DNA of 64,000 bases. It comes from JACPHD01 sp964526325. Its GTDB lineage: Bacteria > Patescibacteriota > Patescibacteriia > Patescibacteriales > GWC2-42-12. A program made the translations under genes and the position numbers. Shown here piece after piece: positions 1 to 8,311 of the stretch. The stretch lies in contig CAZGKM010000002.1 in assembly GCA_964526325.1 (NCBI GenBank), positions 17,043 to 81,042 on the forward strand, in the 5' to 3' direction. Every line of letters begins with the position of its first letter. The stretch's first letter is position 1. Below the pieces are notes generated by a model. The model saw only the letters and a list, made by a program, of their open reading frames with translations. It made no database searches and was not told the DNA's origin.

Positions 1-834
1 GACGATAATTTCTAAAAACATAAATGGTATGGGCAAACCGAAAGCCAGTAGAGCCGACATGGAAGCAAGCAATACTTCGCCGGCGAAAATATTACCGAAT
101 AAACGAAACGATAGGCTGGCAACTTTGGCAAATTCACCTACCACTTCAATTAAACCAACAAAAACTTTAATCGGATTGACCACAATAATAGTCGGGTCTT
201 TCATGATTTTTTTTGGTATTTCAAGCAGGGCCTTAATATTAATAAATTTATTGATATATTTCCAAAAACCGAGGGCGGCAACGGAAAAAATATGGCTAAA
301 AACCACGCCTATGATAGCTAAGGCGAGCGTGGTATTCAGGTCGGCCGTGCCGCCGCGAAAAAACGGAATAAAAACTTTTTCACCATGCTCTGCCGCTACT
401 TGGCCGATTGAACCGACGCCGGGTAAAAGCCCAAGCCAATTATTCAGCAATATAAAGACCAAAAAACTTAAGACGAAGGGAAAGTATTTTAAAGTTTTTT
501 CGCGTGAACCCGTTACCGAATCAAATACGTCCAAAAGCATTTCCACTATCGTTTCCATTACATTCTGAATGCCGCGCGGAATCATTTTAATTTTTGATTT
601 AAAAAATAAACCGAAAATAACTACCATAAAAACCACCAGCCAGGTATTAAGCAAAGAATTAGTTATGGAAAAATTATTAATTTTAAAAATCGGTTCGGCG
701 AATAATGTATTTTCCGTTTTAATCTCGCTAATTAATTCGGCGTTATGAGCTACGGCAGAATCCGATTCAACTTGATAAATTTCCGAATGATTTAAAGTTG
801 CTTCAGTCTTAAGTTGTTCCGTGTTTGAAGACAT
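1..834 (-). CDS. atpB: ATP synthase F0 subunit a, partial (3' end outside the window)
   Basis: Subunit a of the membrane F0 sector, which forms the proton half-channels beside the c-ring. The 278 residues visible start at an ATG at 834 and run off the window edge without a stop. A charged N-terminal tail of about 50 residues is followed by several hydrophobic segments. The diagnostic helix reads SFRLFGNIFAGE near residues 242-253, with the essential arginine at about residue 244. An NNWLGLLPGVGS segment near residue 131 is also typical of the family. It lies directly downstream of the small AtpI/AtpZ-like gene in the same direction, the usual start of an atp operon, so the c, b, delta, alpha, gamma and beta genes should continue beyond position 1. 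A long open frame on the opposite strand is antisense to this gene. Confidence 0.95.
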   Translation of the reverse strand, partial: MSSNTEQLKTEATLNHSEIYQVESDSAVAHNAELISEIKTENTLFAEPIFKINNFSITNSLLNTWLVVFMVVIFGLFFKSKIKMIPRGIQNVMETIVEMLLDVFDSVTGSREKTLKYFPFVLSFLVFILLNNWLGLLPGVGSIGQVAAEHGEKVFIPFFRGGTADLNTTLALAIIGVVFSHIFSVAALGFWKYINKFINIKALLEIPKKIMKDPTIIVVNPIKVFVGLIEVVGEFAKVASLSFRLFGNIFAGEVLLASMSALLAFGLPIPFMFLEIIV

Positions 835-901
835 AAATAATCACAAAATTAAAAAAATTGGCTTTTAATTTCCAAAATTTATTTAATGTAATCGCAAAAA
901 T

Positions 902-1201
902 TTACAATTTTTTATCAATTTTCCCATTTTTGCCAATTCGATCTATTTTTTTATATTCTCTTATTGCTTCTTTAGTCAGACCGATCATAGAGATAAAAAA
1001 AGCCAAACCGATGCATGTTAATAGATAGCGCGGCGCGCTATCATATCTTTTATCTAACCATTTGCCTAAATAAAGCGCGATAATTATCGGCGCGGCAATC
1101 CAGCCTGACAGTTTTGCGAACATCATAACAGCCGGCTGCCACCAGGCCGCTTGGCTTATTTTCTCATTTGCTTTCTTTCCCGGATTTATCTCCTCTGCCA
1201 T
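902..1201 (-). CDS. AtpI/AtpZ-like small membrane protein of the ATP synthase operon
   Basis: A 99-residue protein with a charged N-terminus, two hydrophobic helices (about residues 24-45 and 58-78) and a basic C-terminus. The GKWLDKRY motif between the helices matches the G-x-x-L-D signature of the AtpZ/AtpI family (putative F0F1-ATPase subunit, ATP synthase protein I). Family members are thought to help c-ring assembly or Mg2+ handling. The gene sits 67 bases upstream of atpB in the same orientation, where atpI/atpZ is normally found. The context supports the call more strongly than the short sequence does. The start is an ATG at 1201. Confidence 0.8.
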   Translation of the reverse strand: MAEEINPGKKANEKISQAAWWQPAVMMFAKLSGWIAAPIIIALYLGKWLDKRYDSAPRYLLTCIGLAFFISMIGLTKEAIREYKKIDRIGKNGKIDKKL

Positions 1202-1209
1202 ATTTTTTT

Positions 1210-1345
1210 AAAAAAAATAATCGGGGTTGCCGATGAATGCTTTTCCGAACATTAATTTTCATTATAATAGAAAATTTAGAAAAATTTACTGAAATTCGTA
1301 AATTTAAGTCGAATATGGCATCTAGCGGCTATTTCTAAAGGAAAG
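1210..1345. repeat. Degenerate copy of a MITE-like palindromic intergenic element
   Basis: This spacer aligns with the element at 21821-21990. The segment GAATGCTTTTCCGAA followed by TTAATTTTCAT matches the left part of that copy at about 80%. The right part, from AAAATTTACTGAAATT to GAATATGGCAT, matches it at about 78% by eye. The terminal inverted repeats are decayed here (GCCGATGAATGC against GGCATCTAGCGGC). The element lies between the tatD stop and the start of the ATP synthase operon. Confidence 0.6.
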
Positions 1346-1461
1346 TGGCTTCTTCTAAATTGCTAAATTATCCACACCTATCAACCTACTGGCAAGGTTA
1401 CCCACTTATTTTATACAGCAAAATTAAAAAATAGTCAACCCTGTAAAAATTTTATTAAAAA

Positions 1462-2301
1462 CTAAATACTAAAAAATTGTCTAGCATTATTTGTGCTAAT
1501 TTCAGCTATTCTTTCAAAACTTAAATTCTTTATTTCTGCGATTCTTTCCGCTACTTTTTTAACTAACAACGGCTCATTGCGCTGCCCGCGGAATGGCTCC
1601 GGGGTCATAAAAGGACAATCGGTTTCAATCATGAATTTATCGTTAGGTATGCGGCGGATTAAATCATCCCATTTGGCGGAAAAAGTTATCAGCCCGGTAA
1701 AAGAAATATTCAAGCCTAAGCTAAAATACTGCCAGGCCAATTCTTCATCGCCGGAAAAACAATGCATTACGCCCCAGGCTTTATCTTTAGACAGACCGGC
1801 TTTATAATCTTTCTTAAAATTTTTTAAAATTTCCAGCATATCGTCATGCGCCTGACGGCAATGAATAATAACCGGCAACTTTAAATTAACGGCTAGCCTA
1901 AGCTGTTCTTTAAAAATTTCTTTCTGTTTTTGCTTAACCGCGGCCTCGTTAGCCGTAATATCAATATTGTAATAATCCAAGCCAATTTCGCCTACCGCCA
2001 CCACCTTTTTAAATTGAGCCATTTTTTCAAACACGTCATAACTAAAATCTTCTTCCCGAGTTACAAAGTTATAATCATCCCCCGAAGCTTTTTGGGCATG
2101 AGTATGCATAGGGTGCAAGCCGACTGCGGCATAAACGCCTTTCTCATATTTATTGGCGTAATCTAAGGCGCGCTTAGAAGTTTTTGTTTCCGCGCCGACT
2201 AAAATCATCCAAGTTTCACCGGCCAAAGAACGGCGTATAACCTCATCGGCATCGTCTTTAAAGGCGTTAAAATTTATATGCGCATGGGTATCGATAAGCA
2301 T
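1462..2301 (-). CDS. tatD: TatD family metal-dependent hydrolase (DNase)
   Basis: A TIM-barrel amidohydrolase of the TatD family, which cleaves DNA from 3' ends and acts in DNA repair or turnover in the cytoplasm. Metal-ligand motifs appear in order: DTHAHINF at the N-terminus, VAVGEIGLDYY, VIIHCRQA, GVMHCFSG, and ETDCPFMTPEPFRGQRNEP near the C-terminus. The length of about 279 residues is normal for the family. I place the start at the ATG at 2301, directly before LIDTHAH. The open frame extends upstream to 2349, but those 16 codons come from a dispersed TGACAAAT-type repeat and are probably not translated. It is followed by the atp genes in the same direction. Confidence 0.93.
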   Translation of the reverse strand: MLIDTHAHINFNAFKDDADEVIRRSLAGETWMILVGAETKTSKRALDYANKYEKGVYAAVGLHPMHTHAQKASGDDYNFVTREEDFSYDVFEKMAQFKKVVAVGEIGLDYYNIDITANEAAVKQKQKEIFKEQLRLAVNLKLPVIIHCRQAHDDMLEILKNFKKDYKAGLSKDKAWGVMHCFSGDEELAWQYFSLGLNISFTGLITFSAKWDDLIRRIPNDKFMIETDCPFMTPEPFRGQRNEPLLVKKVAERIAEIKNLSFERIAEISTNNARQFFSI

Positions 2302-2302
2302 A

Positions 2303-2422
2303 AATGCTAAATGACAAATGGCAAATGACCAATCAAATCTAAAATCCAAATGTCAAAAAAGTATTAGTAATTTGTCATTTGATATTGATTTGACATTTGT
2401 CATTGGAAATTTGTCATTTTAA
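2303..2422. repeat. Dispersed TGACAAAT/TTTGTCAT palindromic intergenic repeat, copy 1
   Basis: The spacer between tsaC and tatD is built from repeats of TGACAAAT and its complement ATTTGTCA arranged as an imperfect inverted repeat. The segment 2365-2420 (ending GACATTTGTCATTGGAAATT and TGTCATT) is almost identical to 41968-42020 and related to 17055-17087. The left arm reads through into an upstream extension of the tatD frame. Confidence 0.85.
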
Positions 2423-2427
2423 TTCTA

Positions 2428-3039
2428 TTATTTTCTTAAAACCTTAATATTATTAATATCTCTTAAATCCACCAATCTCGACGGCTTTGATCTTTTGCAT
2501 TCGCCCGCATCAATTATTAAATCCGGCAGATATTTAAAATTCTTTTCGAGATTTTGCACATCGCTTAAAGTCTTTTCTCCTTTTTTATTAAGACTGGTAG
2601 AGACAATCGGTAAACCGACTCCATTAATAATTCTAATTAAAAAATCATTATCCGGCAATCTAATGCCTATACTGTTTAAACCGCCGGTCAATTCAGTCGG
2701 TAAATTTGGCCTTCTTTTTAAAATTACGGTAATCGGACCTGGCCCGCCTGCCGGTGAGGCAGGCCAAATTTTTTCCAAATAATCCATTTGCTCTAAATTC
2801 AAAAAACAATATTTTTTTAACATCTCAAAGTCGCTAATTAAAATGAGCAACGGCTTGGCTCTTTTTTCGCCCTTGATTTTATTTATTCTTTTTATGGCTT
2901 CGGCGTTTAATGCGTCGCAGCCCAATCCATAAACCGTATCGGTCGGATATGCCAACACTTGCCCGCGTTTTAAATAATCAATTATTAAATTGATTTGCCC
3001 TTGGGTTATTTTATTTAAATTTACTTTTAAAATTTGCAT
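2428..3039 (-). CDS. tsaC: L-threonylcarbamoyladenylate synthase (Sua5/YrdC/TsaC)
   Basis: Makes threonylcarbamoyl-AMP from threonine, bicarbonate and ATP, the first step of the universal t6A37 modification of ANN-decoding tRNAs. The YrdC fold signature is visible: AYPTDTVYGLGCDA (residues 30-43), the basic patch KGEKRAKPLLILI (56-68), GPITVILKRR and VSTSLNKKGE. At 203 residues it is the short TsaC form without the Sua5 C-terminal domain. The conserved W-P-G-P-I motif is interrupted by about seven residues (ASPAGGP, residues 94-100) encoded by a GC-rich palindrome at 2746-2764, which looks like an in-frame repeat insertion in a loop. It is co-directional with the phosphorylase upstream and tatD downstream. 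Confidence 0.93.
   Translation of the reverse strand: MQILKVNLNKITQGQINLIIDYLKRGQVLAYPTDTVYGLGCDALNAEAIKRINKIKGEKRAKPLLILISDFEMLKKYCFLNLEQMDYLEKIWPASPAGGPGPITVILKRRPNLPTELTGGLNSIGIRLPDNDFLIRIINGVGLPIVSTSLNKKGEKTLSDVQNLEKNFKYLPDLIIDAGECKRSKPSRLVDLRDINNIKVLRK
2741..2765. repeat. GC-rich palindrome inserted in frame in tsaC
   Basis: GCCTGCCGGTGAGGCAGGC at 2746-2764 is a perfect 7-bp stem around a 5-base loop. It encodes the extra residues that split the conserved WPGPI motif of TsaC. The same GCCTGCC/GGCAGGC stem recurs at about 60217-60232 in non-coding DNA. Confidence 0.75.
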
Positions 3040-3044
3040 AATAA

Positions 3045-3088
3045 AAATTTGTCATTCCGGCCTCCGAGCCGGAATCCATTTCCTTATA
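3045..3088. repeat. Short TTTGTCATTCCGG hairpin repeat
   Basis: TTTGTCATTCCGG followed by a CCGGAATCCATTTCCTTAT arm forms a small hairpin (CCGGCCTCCGAGCCGG) between the phosphorylase stop and the tsaC start. A sister copy at 7209-7247 has the same flanks (TTTGTCATT...AATCCATTTCCTTAT) with a different hairpin core. Confidence 0.7.
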
Positions 3089-3091
3089 ATT

Positions 3092-3766
3092 TTATAATAA
3101 TTTTTTTACAATTAATTCAACGGCTTTAGCGTTTTTCTCAGCCCCGATTTTATAATCAAAATGTCCCGTAGCGCCATTCCCGTAATTATCAACCGAACTT
3201 ATTGCAGCTATTGCCATGTCTGATTCAGCAGCCAAAATAACTTCCGAGGCCAAGGTCATGCCGACGACATCGGCGAATTGAGAAAACATTTTTATCTCGG
3301 CCGCGGTTTCAAATCTGGGCCCGGTCGTCTGAAGATATATCCCCTTTTTATAAATAGACAAATTTATCTGGCAGCAAATTTTTATCAGCAACTCTCTTAA
3401 TTCTTGAGAAAATACCGGTGTGGTATGAACGATTTTATCGTTGAAAAAAGTCAGATTGCCGTTTAAGCTGATAAAATCATGCGGTATTAAAAAGCTTGGC
3501 ACTTTTACGCTCTTTTTCAAGCTGCCTACCGAATTAAAAGAAATAATCTTTTTAACGCCGTAATCGGCTAAAGCTTGAAAATATGCTTTAAAATTAACCC
3601 GGTGCGGCGGTAAATTCCCCTGATGACGCTCTATGAAAAAAATATGGCCACAGCGGAAAATAACCGCTTGCCCGTATTTATTTTTTACTTTTATCGACTT
3701 AAAATTATTAAATAAGCCCGATAACTTTAAGCCGTTTCCGCCAATTAGACAAATTTTTTGTTTCAT
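3092..3766 (-). CDS. Methylthioadenosine/purine nucleoside phosphorylase family protein
   Basis: A nucleoside phosphorylase of the MTAP/PNP class 2 family, which splits methylthioadenosine or purine nucleosides with phosphate into base and (methylthio)ribose-1-phosphate. Motifs seen are an N-terminal GGNGL, the phosphate-site region IISFNSVGSLKK (residues 94-105), the substrate-site stretch TTGPRFETAAEIKMF followed by VVGMTLASEVILAAE, and SSVDNYGNG near the C-terminus. The GPRFETAAE and GMT-x-x-SE patterns are diagnostic. At 224 residues it is shorter than the 260-290 usual for MTAP, so the exact substrate is uncertain. It lies 44 bases downstream of the last gene of the phosphohistidine cluster and may share its transcript. 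Confidence 0.85.
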   Translation of the reverse strand: MKQKICLIGGNGLKLSGLFNNFKSIKVKNKYGQAVIFRCGHIFFIERHQGNLPPHRVNFKAYFQALADYGVKKIISFNSVGSLKKSVKVPSFLIPHDFISLNGNLTFFNDKIVHTTPVFSQELRELLIKICCQINLSIYKKGIYLQTTGPRFETAAEIKMFSQFADVVGMTLASEVILAAESDMAIAAISSVDNYGNGATGHFDYKIGAEKNAKAVELIVKKLL

Positions 3767-3810
3767 AAACAGTTATTTTATCATCTTAAATAAAGAAGGT
3801 CGGGAGGTTA

Positions 3811-5352
3811 TTATTTTACTTTTTCTCTCTTTAATATTTTCACTGTTCCAATGTCCGCGTCAACTTCCACTAAATCACCGTCTTTCAATATTTGAGTAGC
3901 AAATTTAGTTCCAACAATACACGGTTTTTTCATTTCTCTTGAAACAATAGCTGCATGGCACAAAATACCACCTTCGTCAGTAATAAATGCTGATGCTTTA
4001 CGCATCGCCGGAACATAATCTGGGTTTGTCATCGGACAAACTAATATATCACCTTTTTTAATTTTATTTATATCTAAAAAAAATGGTACTACACGAACAA
4101 TTCCCCTAACTATCCCTAAATATGTTGGCTGACCTTTAATAATATTCGTTTCTTTTATTTTTATATCGGCAAGTAGCTGCAAATGGTTGGAATTATAATT
4201 AATAAGCTCTATTGTGTGGTCATTTATTCTAATTAAAGAATAATCATTAATTCTTCTTTTAATAACCTTTTTGTCAATTTCCTTACCTTTAATTAACAGA
4301 TTAATTTCATCTGCCGATAAATATAAAACTTCAAAAAATGATAAATTATGCTTTACTCCAATTAATTCAAAAAAGGAACGAAAATTATTACCACAAATTC
4401 CAACCGCATCCCAATTGTACATTTTAGCATTTATCATTTCTCTAATTATTTTTACTTCTTCTTTAAGATTCACGCTATGTTTTTCGGCGTCTTCAATAAT
4501 ATTTTTTATTACAAACTCCTTTTTTCCATTTTCCTCTTTTTGTTTTATTATTCCTTTATCATCGCACAATAATAACGTAATTAGCTTAAAATAATGATTT
4601 AGAGAATAAAAAGGCATATGCCAACACAAAGAGCCCATCCAACCGTAATAATCACGATGCTTTAATATATCATTATAGATTCCTCGATATTTTGTTTTGA
4701 TAATATCATGCGGTTGCGATTTTTTAAAAAATTTAATCGCTTTTTTGTCTTTTTTAATTTTATTAACAATTCTATTAAATTCCAATAGCTCTTTGGCTAA
4801 AAATGATTTACTTTTTGGCGCTGTCAAATTTGTTAATATTTCCGTAGGATTGATTTGTTCCTTTTTATTCTTTACATACTCTTTAATTTTACTTTCCAAC
4901 ATTTTAGCTAGCAAAGAGTCAATCATAATGATGCTATAAGCTAACGCCATGTTGCGTTTTTGATATTGAATAAATTTATTAAAAATTATGATCTGCTTAT
5001 TTCTATCATTAATTACTGATTTTTTTACTAATTCAGAAAAGGTTATTGCCTCTTTGCCGGTTTTCATTAATAACTTAATGTATTTTGTTAAATAATTAAA
5101 ACTTTCTTTTTTTATCTTCGACTTAAAATAATTATTAAAATCGTCATAATCTTTTTTCGTAAAATAAATAGTGCCGGATACCGTTAACATTTTTTTAAAC
5201 CAAACAGGAAAACCTGTTTCTTTAAATGATTCTTTTTTTGTTGATTCCAATATTAACCAATTCATCAAAAAAGGCGTATTCCATTTTCCAGCTTTTATCC
5301 AACTCGTCTCTTTAATTTTCTTAATGATTAATTTTTTATCAACTTTTATCAT
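3811..5352 (-). CDS. Phosphohistidine swivelling-domain protein E (PEP-utilising mobile domain, 513 aa)
   Basis: The last of five cluster proteins with a C-terminal PEP-utilising-enzyme mobile domain. In PEP synthase, pyruvate phosphate dikinase and rifampin phosphotransferase this domain carries phosphate on a histidine between active sites. The domain covers about residues 400-513: GIVRGIVRVV, ILVCPMTNPD, then TDEGGILCHAAIVSRE with the predicted phospho-histidine at about residue 466, and the closing DGDLVEVDAD. The first 400 residues are a mostly helical region I do not recognise. It includes a DYYGWMGSLCWH stretch near residue 233 that resembles the YGWMPVSYD stretch of protein C, so the two may share an acceptor domain. 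There is no ATP-grasp domain and no C-terminal PEP/pyruvate barrel. It lies 4 bases downstream of the first-listed histidine phosphatase. Confidence 0.85.
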   Translation of the reverse strand: MIKVDKKLIIKKIKETSWIKAGKWNTPFLMNWLILESTKKESFKETGFPVWFKKMLTVSGTIYFTKKDYDDFNNYFKSKIKKESFNYLTKYIKLLMKTGKEAITFSELVKKSVINDRNKQIIIFNKFIQYQKRNMALAYSIIMIDSLLAKMLESKIKEYVKNKKEQINPTEILTNLTAPKSKSFLAKELLEFNRIVNKIKKDKKAIKFFKKSQPHDIIKTKYRGIYNDILKHRDYYGWMGSLCWHMPFYSLNHYFKLITLLLCDDKGIIKQKEENGKKEFVIKNIIEDAEKHSVNLKEEVKIIREMINAKMYNWDAVGICGNNFRSFFELIGVKHNLSFFEVLYLSADEINLLIKGKEIDKKVIKRRINDYSLIRINDHTIELINYNSNHLQLLADIKIKETNIIKGQPTYLGIVRGIVRVVPFFLDINKIKKGDILVCPMTNPDYVPAMRKASAFITDEGGILCHAAIVSREMKKPCIVGTKFATQILKDGDLVEVDADIGTVKILKREKVK

Positions 5353-5356
5353 ACGA

Positions 5357-6244
5357 TTATTCTCGATGTAAAGATAAATAAAATCTTTTTAATTCATCTA
5401 TTTTATTTTGATCTAAATACATCTCACCATTCTGTTGTCTATTTGGATTATCAAATGTTACTACCAAGGGCAGCTTTTTTCCATTTTGATCAGTTCTAAT
5501 TCTAATATTAAACGTTTCGGAAGGATTAAACTCACCGCCTATTTCTTTAAAATCTTTAAAGCCGACTACTTGTTCATTATTATTTTTTCTTACTAAGGCA
5601 TACCGAAGTATAAATTCCATCATACCACCATGCGTTCCTGCCGGAATTAAAACTTTTGAATTTGATTTTAATCTTGCCGCCATTTGTTGATAATGATCAA
5701 TCAGATAGGCAAAAGAACCGGCCATTTCTCTTTTGTAATTTTCAGCTTCTGGCGTATCAAGCAAAACCATATATTCCAATATTTTAGCTTGCGCTACTTT
5801 AGAAGCTTGCGCTTTTTCCTCGGGTGATAAATCTTTAAAATTTTCTGGTAAAAATGAATTATATACGGCTACATGATCATATGGTTTTGGCGAAACAATA
5901 TTCTCATAATTTAAAATTTTATTTGCTCGAGTATTAAATTTCTTATCGCCAGCAATTTCTTTCGCGTAAATATCTGCGGTTTCTAACGCTCTGCCCATAT
6001 TCTTTTCTACTACAGGATTAGGATCTGCTTGAGAACCGATTGCTTTAACAGCGTCATATTCCTCGTTATTAATTCTACTTTTATTAGCAGCTTTTTTGGT
6101 TTGTTCTCTGCCTAAATCGTTTAAAAATTTTCCATCTTTTTCTCCATGCCGAATTAATTTTAAATCAATAATAACGTCTGCGCCCTCTGGTTTTTTTATC
6201 ATTTCGATTGAATTTTGATCCAATGATTCTTGATAATTTTTCAT
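5357..6244 (-). CDS. Histidine phosphatase family protein (cluster phosphatase 1)
   Basis: A 295-residue member of the histidine phosphatase (phosphoglycerate mutase-like) superfamily. The catalytic motif LIRHGEKDG is at residues 30-38, with His33 the likely phosphate acceptor, and is followed by LNDLGREQTKKAA. The second catalytic histidine is in AGTHGGMMEF near residue 204. A 25-residue leader precedes the core strand, and the domain carries insertions that make it longer than SixA-type enzymes. It lies between the ATP-grasp gene (16 bases upstream) and swivel protein E (4 bases downstream). That invites the inference that it removes phosphate from a product, or from a phosphohistidine carrier as SixA does. 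The substrate is unknown. Confidence 0.85.
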   Translation of the reverse strand: MKNYQESLDQNSIEMIKKPEGADVIIDLKLIRHGEKDGKFLNDLGREQTKKAANKSRINNEEYDAVKAIGSQADPNPVVEKNMGRALETADIYAKEIAGDKKFNTRANKILNYENIVSPKPYDHVAVYNSFLPENFKDLSPEEKAQASKVAQAKILEYMVLLDTPEAENYKREMAGSFAYLIDHYQQMAARLKSNSKVLIPAGTHGGMMEFILRYALVRKNNNEQVVGFKDFKEIGGEFNPSETFNIRIRTDQNGKKLPLVVTFDNPNRQQNGEMYLDQNKIDELKRFYLSLHRE

Positions 6245-6260
6245 GTGTTTATTTTAATAA

Positions 6261-7199
6261 TTACAATGTTGTTATCGGTCTGGATTGAGTAATATAAAAT
6301 TTGCCTTTAGCCAACGCCCATTCTATATCCTGGGGCTTTTTATAATGCTTCTCTATATTAGTACAAATTTTGGCTAATTCAATAATCTGTCTATCGTTTA
6401 GCTTTTGCTTTTTTTGTTTAGCTTTTGGCGCGAACGTATGCTTAACTCCACCACTGGTTTTTCTGATTATCATCATTTTCTGCGTAGCAATATTTATATC
6501 CATTATTGAAAAATTTTGCTTGTCAATAACATAAGCGTCCGGCGTTATTTGACCCGATACTATAGCTTCGCCTAATCCCCAGCCGGCTTCAATTATCATT
6601 TGATTTTTGTCTTGAGTAACCGGATGCACGGTAAAAGCAATACCGGAAACTTCCGACTCTACCATGTATTGCACAACTACGGCCACGCTTACCTTGGTTT
6701 TTAGCAATTTTCTTTCATAGCGATAAAAAATCGCTCGCGGCGTAAAAAGCGATGACCAGCATTTTTTAACGTTTTCTAATAAATCTTTTTTGGTTGTATC
6801 TAAATAAGTTTCTAATTCTCCGGCCCAAGAAGCTACTGACGAATCTTCGGCTGTGGCGGACGAACGCACGGCCACGAATTTAGCTTTTAGCTTTTTAAAT
6901 TCCGATAAAATTTCTTTTTTGATGTCGGCCGGTATAGCGCGATCATGAATTAAATCGCGGATAACATTAGACGCTTTATCTACCGAATTAATGTCTTTAT
7001 AATTTACTTTTTTTAATATGGCTGCGATATCAACATCTAAATCGGTTTCTTCTAAAAAACGATCAAAGGCCGAGACTAAAACTACGAAGCCTGGCGGTAC
7101 CGGCAACTTAGCACCGCTCATCTCGCCTAAACTCGCGCCCTTACCCCCGGCTAAACCTATGTCTTTATATGAAAGTTGTTTAAAATTTTTAGTATGCAT
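6261..7199 (-). CDS. Stand-alone PEP synthase-type ATP-grasp domain (PEP/pyruvate-binding N-terminal domain)
   Basis: A complete ATP-grasp domain of the PEP synthase/PPDK/rifampin phosphotransferase family, ending where a normal family member would continue into further domains. Landmarks are GLAGGKGASLGEM (residues 15-27, nucleotide-contacting Lys20), FVAVRSSATAEDSSVASWAG (108-127, Arg112), SLFTPRAIFYRYE, then VVVQYMVESEVSGIAFTVHP and EAGWGLGEAIVSGQITPDAY, and finally DIEWALAKGKFYITQSRP at the C-terminus. All catalytic-looking residues are present, so it should bind ATP and transfer phosphate to a histidine, but it has no histidine domain of its own. Five separate proteins in the same cluster supply one. 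It is the only ATP-grasp gene in the cluster, so I infer that it serves several carriers. Confidence 0.9.
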   Translation of the reverse strand: MHTKNFKQLSYKDIGLAGGKGASLGEMSGAKLPVPPGFVVLVSAFDRFLEETDLDVDIAAILKKVNYKDINSVDKASNVIRDLIHDRAIPADIKKEILSEFKKLKAKFVAVRSSATAEDSSVASWAGELETYLDTTKKDLLENVKKCWSSLFTPRAIFYRYERKLLKTKVSVAVVVQYMVESEVSGIAFTVHPVTQDKNQMIIEAGWGLGEAIVSGQITPDAYVIDKQNFSIMDINIATQKMMIIRKTSGGVKHTFAPKAKQKKQKLNDRQIIELAKICTNIEKHYKKPQDIEWALAKGKFYITQSRPITTL

Positions 7200-7206
7200 A
7201 TAATTC

Positions 7207-7248
7207 TTTTGTCATTGCGGACAATAACCCGCAATCCATTTCCTTATT
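7207..7248. repeat. Short TTTGTCATTGCGG hairpin repeat
   Basis: Located between swivel protein D and the ATP-grasp gene. TTTGTCATTGCGG pairs with CCGCAATCC around a short spacer and is followed by ATTTCCTTATTA. It is a sister of the copy at 3045-3088 with conserved flanks and a changed core, as expected for a small mobile or duplicated hairpin. Confidence 0.7.
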
Positions 7249-7256
7249 AATTAATT

Positions 7257-8309
7257 TTATTTTATTATTTTAACAATTCCTTTATTCGCGTCAACTTCCA
7301 CTAAGTCACCATCGTGCAAAATTTTAGTGGCAATTTTAGTACCGATGATGCAGGGAATTTCCATTTCTCTTGATACGATTGCCGCATGACAAAGAATTCC
7401 ACCCTCGTCGGTAATAATTCCTGATACTTTTGAGAGGATGGCTACCATATCAGGATGCGTCATATAAGTAACTAAAATGTCGCCTTTATTAATTTTCGAA
7501 TAATCTGACTTATTTAATACCAGTTTAGCTATTCCTTGAGCGTTCCCTTTGTAGGCAACTAAACCACGAACTTCTTTTTTATCGGCGGTAATATTTTCTT
7601 TTTCAAACTCAATCTTATCTAACACCATCTTTGCTCTACTGCCGAATAGCAATTCCGACTTATAATTTTCTAATTTCATTACTGTAAGATTTTCTCTTTG
7701 GTCCAATAAACTATCATTAATTTCTTTGTCGCCGGATAATAGTTCGGAAAACTCTTTATTTATATATAGATACAACTTGTTTAAAGATATATTTTTTGTG
7801 TTAGATACCATCTCAAAAAAACCTAATAATTCTTTCCACGCCGAACTACTTTTTACTTCCGCGTCATCGTAAATCCGTTGCAGTATTTCAATTTCCTTTT
7901 CATTCCCTTGAGATTGTTTCAAAAAAGTCGCTAAATTTGAAGAATAAAGAATTATCCCGCGCGACAGTTTATAGCATGCTTCAAATTCTTTCCATGCGTA
8001 AAGATTATTCTCTCCGGCTAATCTTGTACTTGCTTTGTCAAGGTTATTAAAAAATTGCTTCATCTGGCTTATTATTTTTTCAATTCCTATTCTATTTATA
8101 TCATTTTTTATACTTTCGACTTTGGACGTAAAATCATCTGGTTTAATATATTGAGTAGTCATGCCATGACTATAAATCGCTAATAAATCTTTTTGTTTAA
8201 CGGTAAAAGGACGGGGTAACATATTTTTATATCCCTCAAAACGAAGAGTCCGCTCTAAAAGAGTGGATTCTCTTGTTACAAGCTTCTCCCATTGATTACC
8301 GTTTGACAT
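7257..8309 (-). CDS. Phosphohistidine swivelling-domain protein D (350 aa)
   Basis: The C-terminal mobile domain spans about residues 243-350: KEVRGLVAYKG, ILVTYMTHPDMV, TDEGGILCHAAIVSRE with the predicted phospho-histidine at residue 308, and DGDLVEVDAN. The 240 residues before it are helical and unrecognised, with a RESTLLERTLRFEGYK stretch near the start that may be part of the acceptor region. It is 2 bases downstream of histidine phosphatase 2 and 57 bases upstream of the ATP-grasp gene in the same direction. With protein E, it has the closest mobile domain to the canonical sequence. Its N-terminal part differs from the other four, which suggests a different substrate. It could also be a degenerate paralogue, but every catalytic motif is intact. 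Confidence 0.85.
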   Translation of the reverse strand: MSNGNQWEKLVTRESTLLERTLRFEGYKNMLPRPFTVKQKDLLAIYSHGMTTQYIKPDDFTSKVESIKNDINRIGIEKIISQMKQFFNNLDKASTRLAGENNLYAWKEFEACYKLSRGIILYSSNLATFLKQSQGNEKEIEILQRIYDDAEVKSSSAWKELLGFFEMVSNTKNISLNKLYLYINKEFSELLSGDKEINDSLLDQRENLTVMKLENYKSELLFGSRAKMVLDKIEFEKENITADKKEVRGLVAYKGNAQGIAKLVLNKSDYSKINKGDILVTYMTHPDMVAILSKVSGIITDEGGILCHAAIVSREMEIPCIIGTKIATKILHDGDLVEVDANKGIVKIIK

Positions 8310-8311
8310 AT

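Noticed and set aside
29..568. Long open frame on the plus strand at the start of the window
   Set aside because: It is antisense to atpB, whose subunit a motifs (SFRLFGNIFAGE and others) are clear on the minus strand.
1368..1376. TTATCCACA, a perfect DnaA-box-like nonamer that might mark an origin
   Set aside because: A single match is expected by chance in 64 kb of AT-rich DNA. No cluster of boxes, no dnaA/dnaN genes and no clear gene-direction switch are found here.
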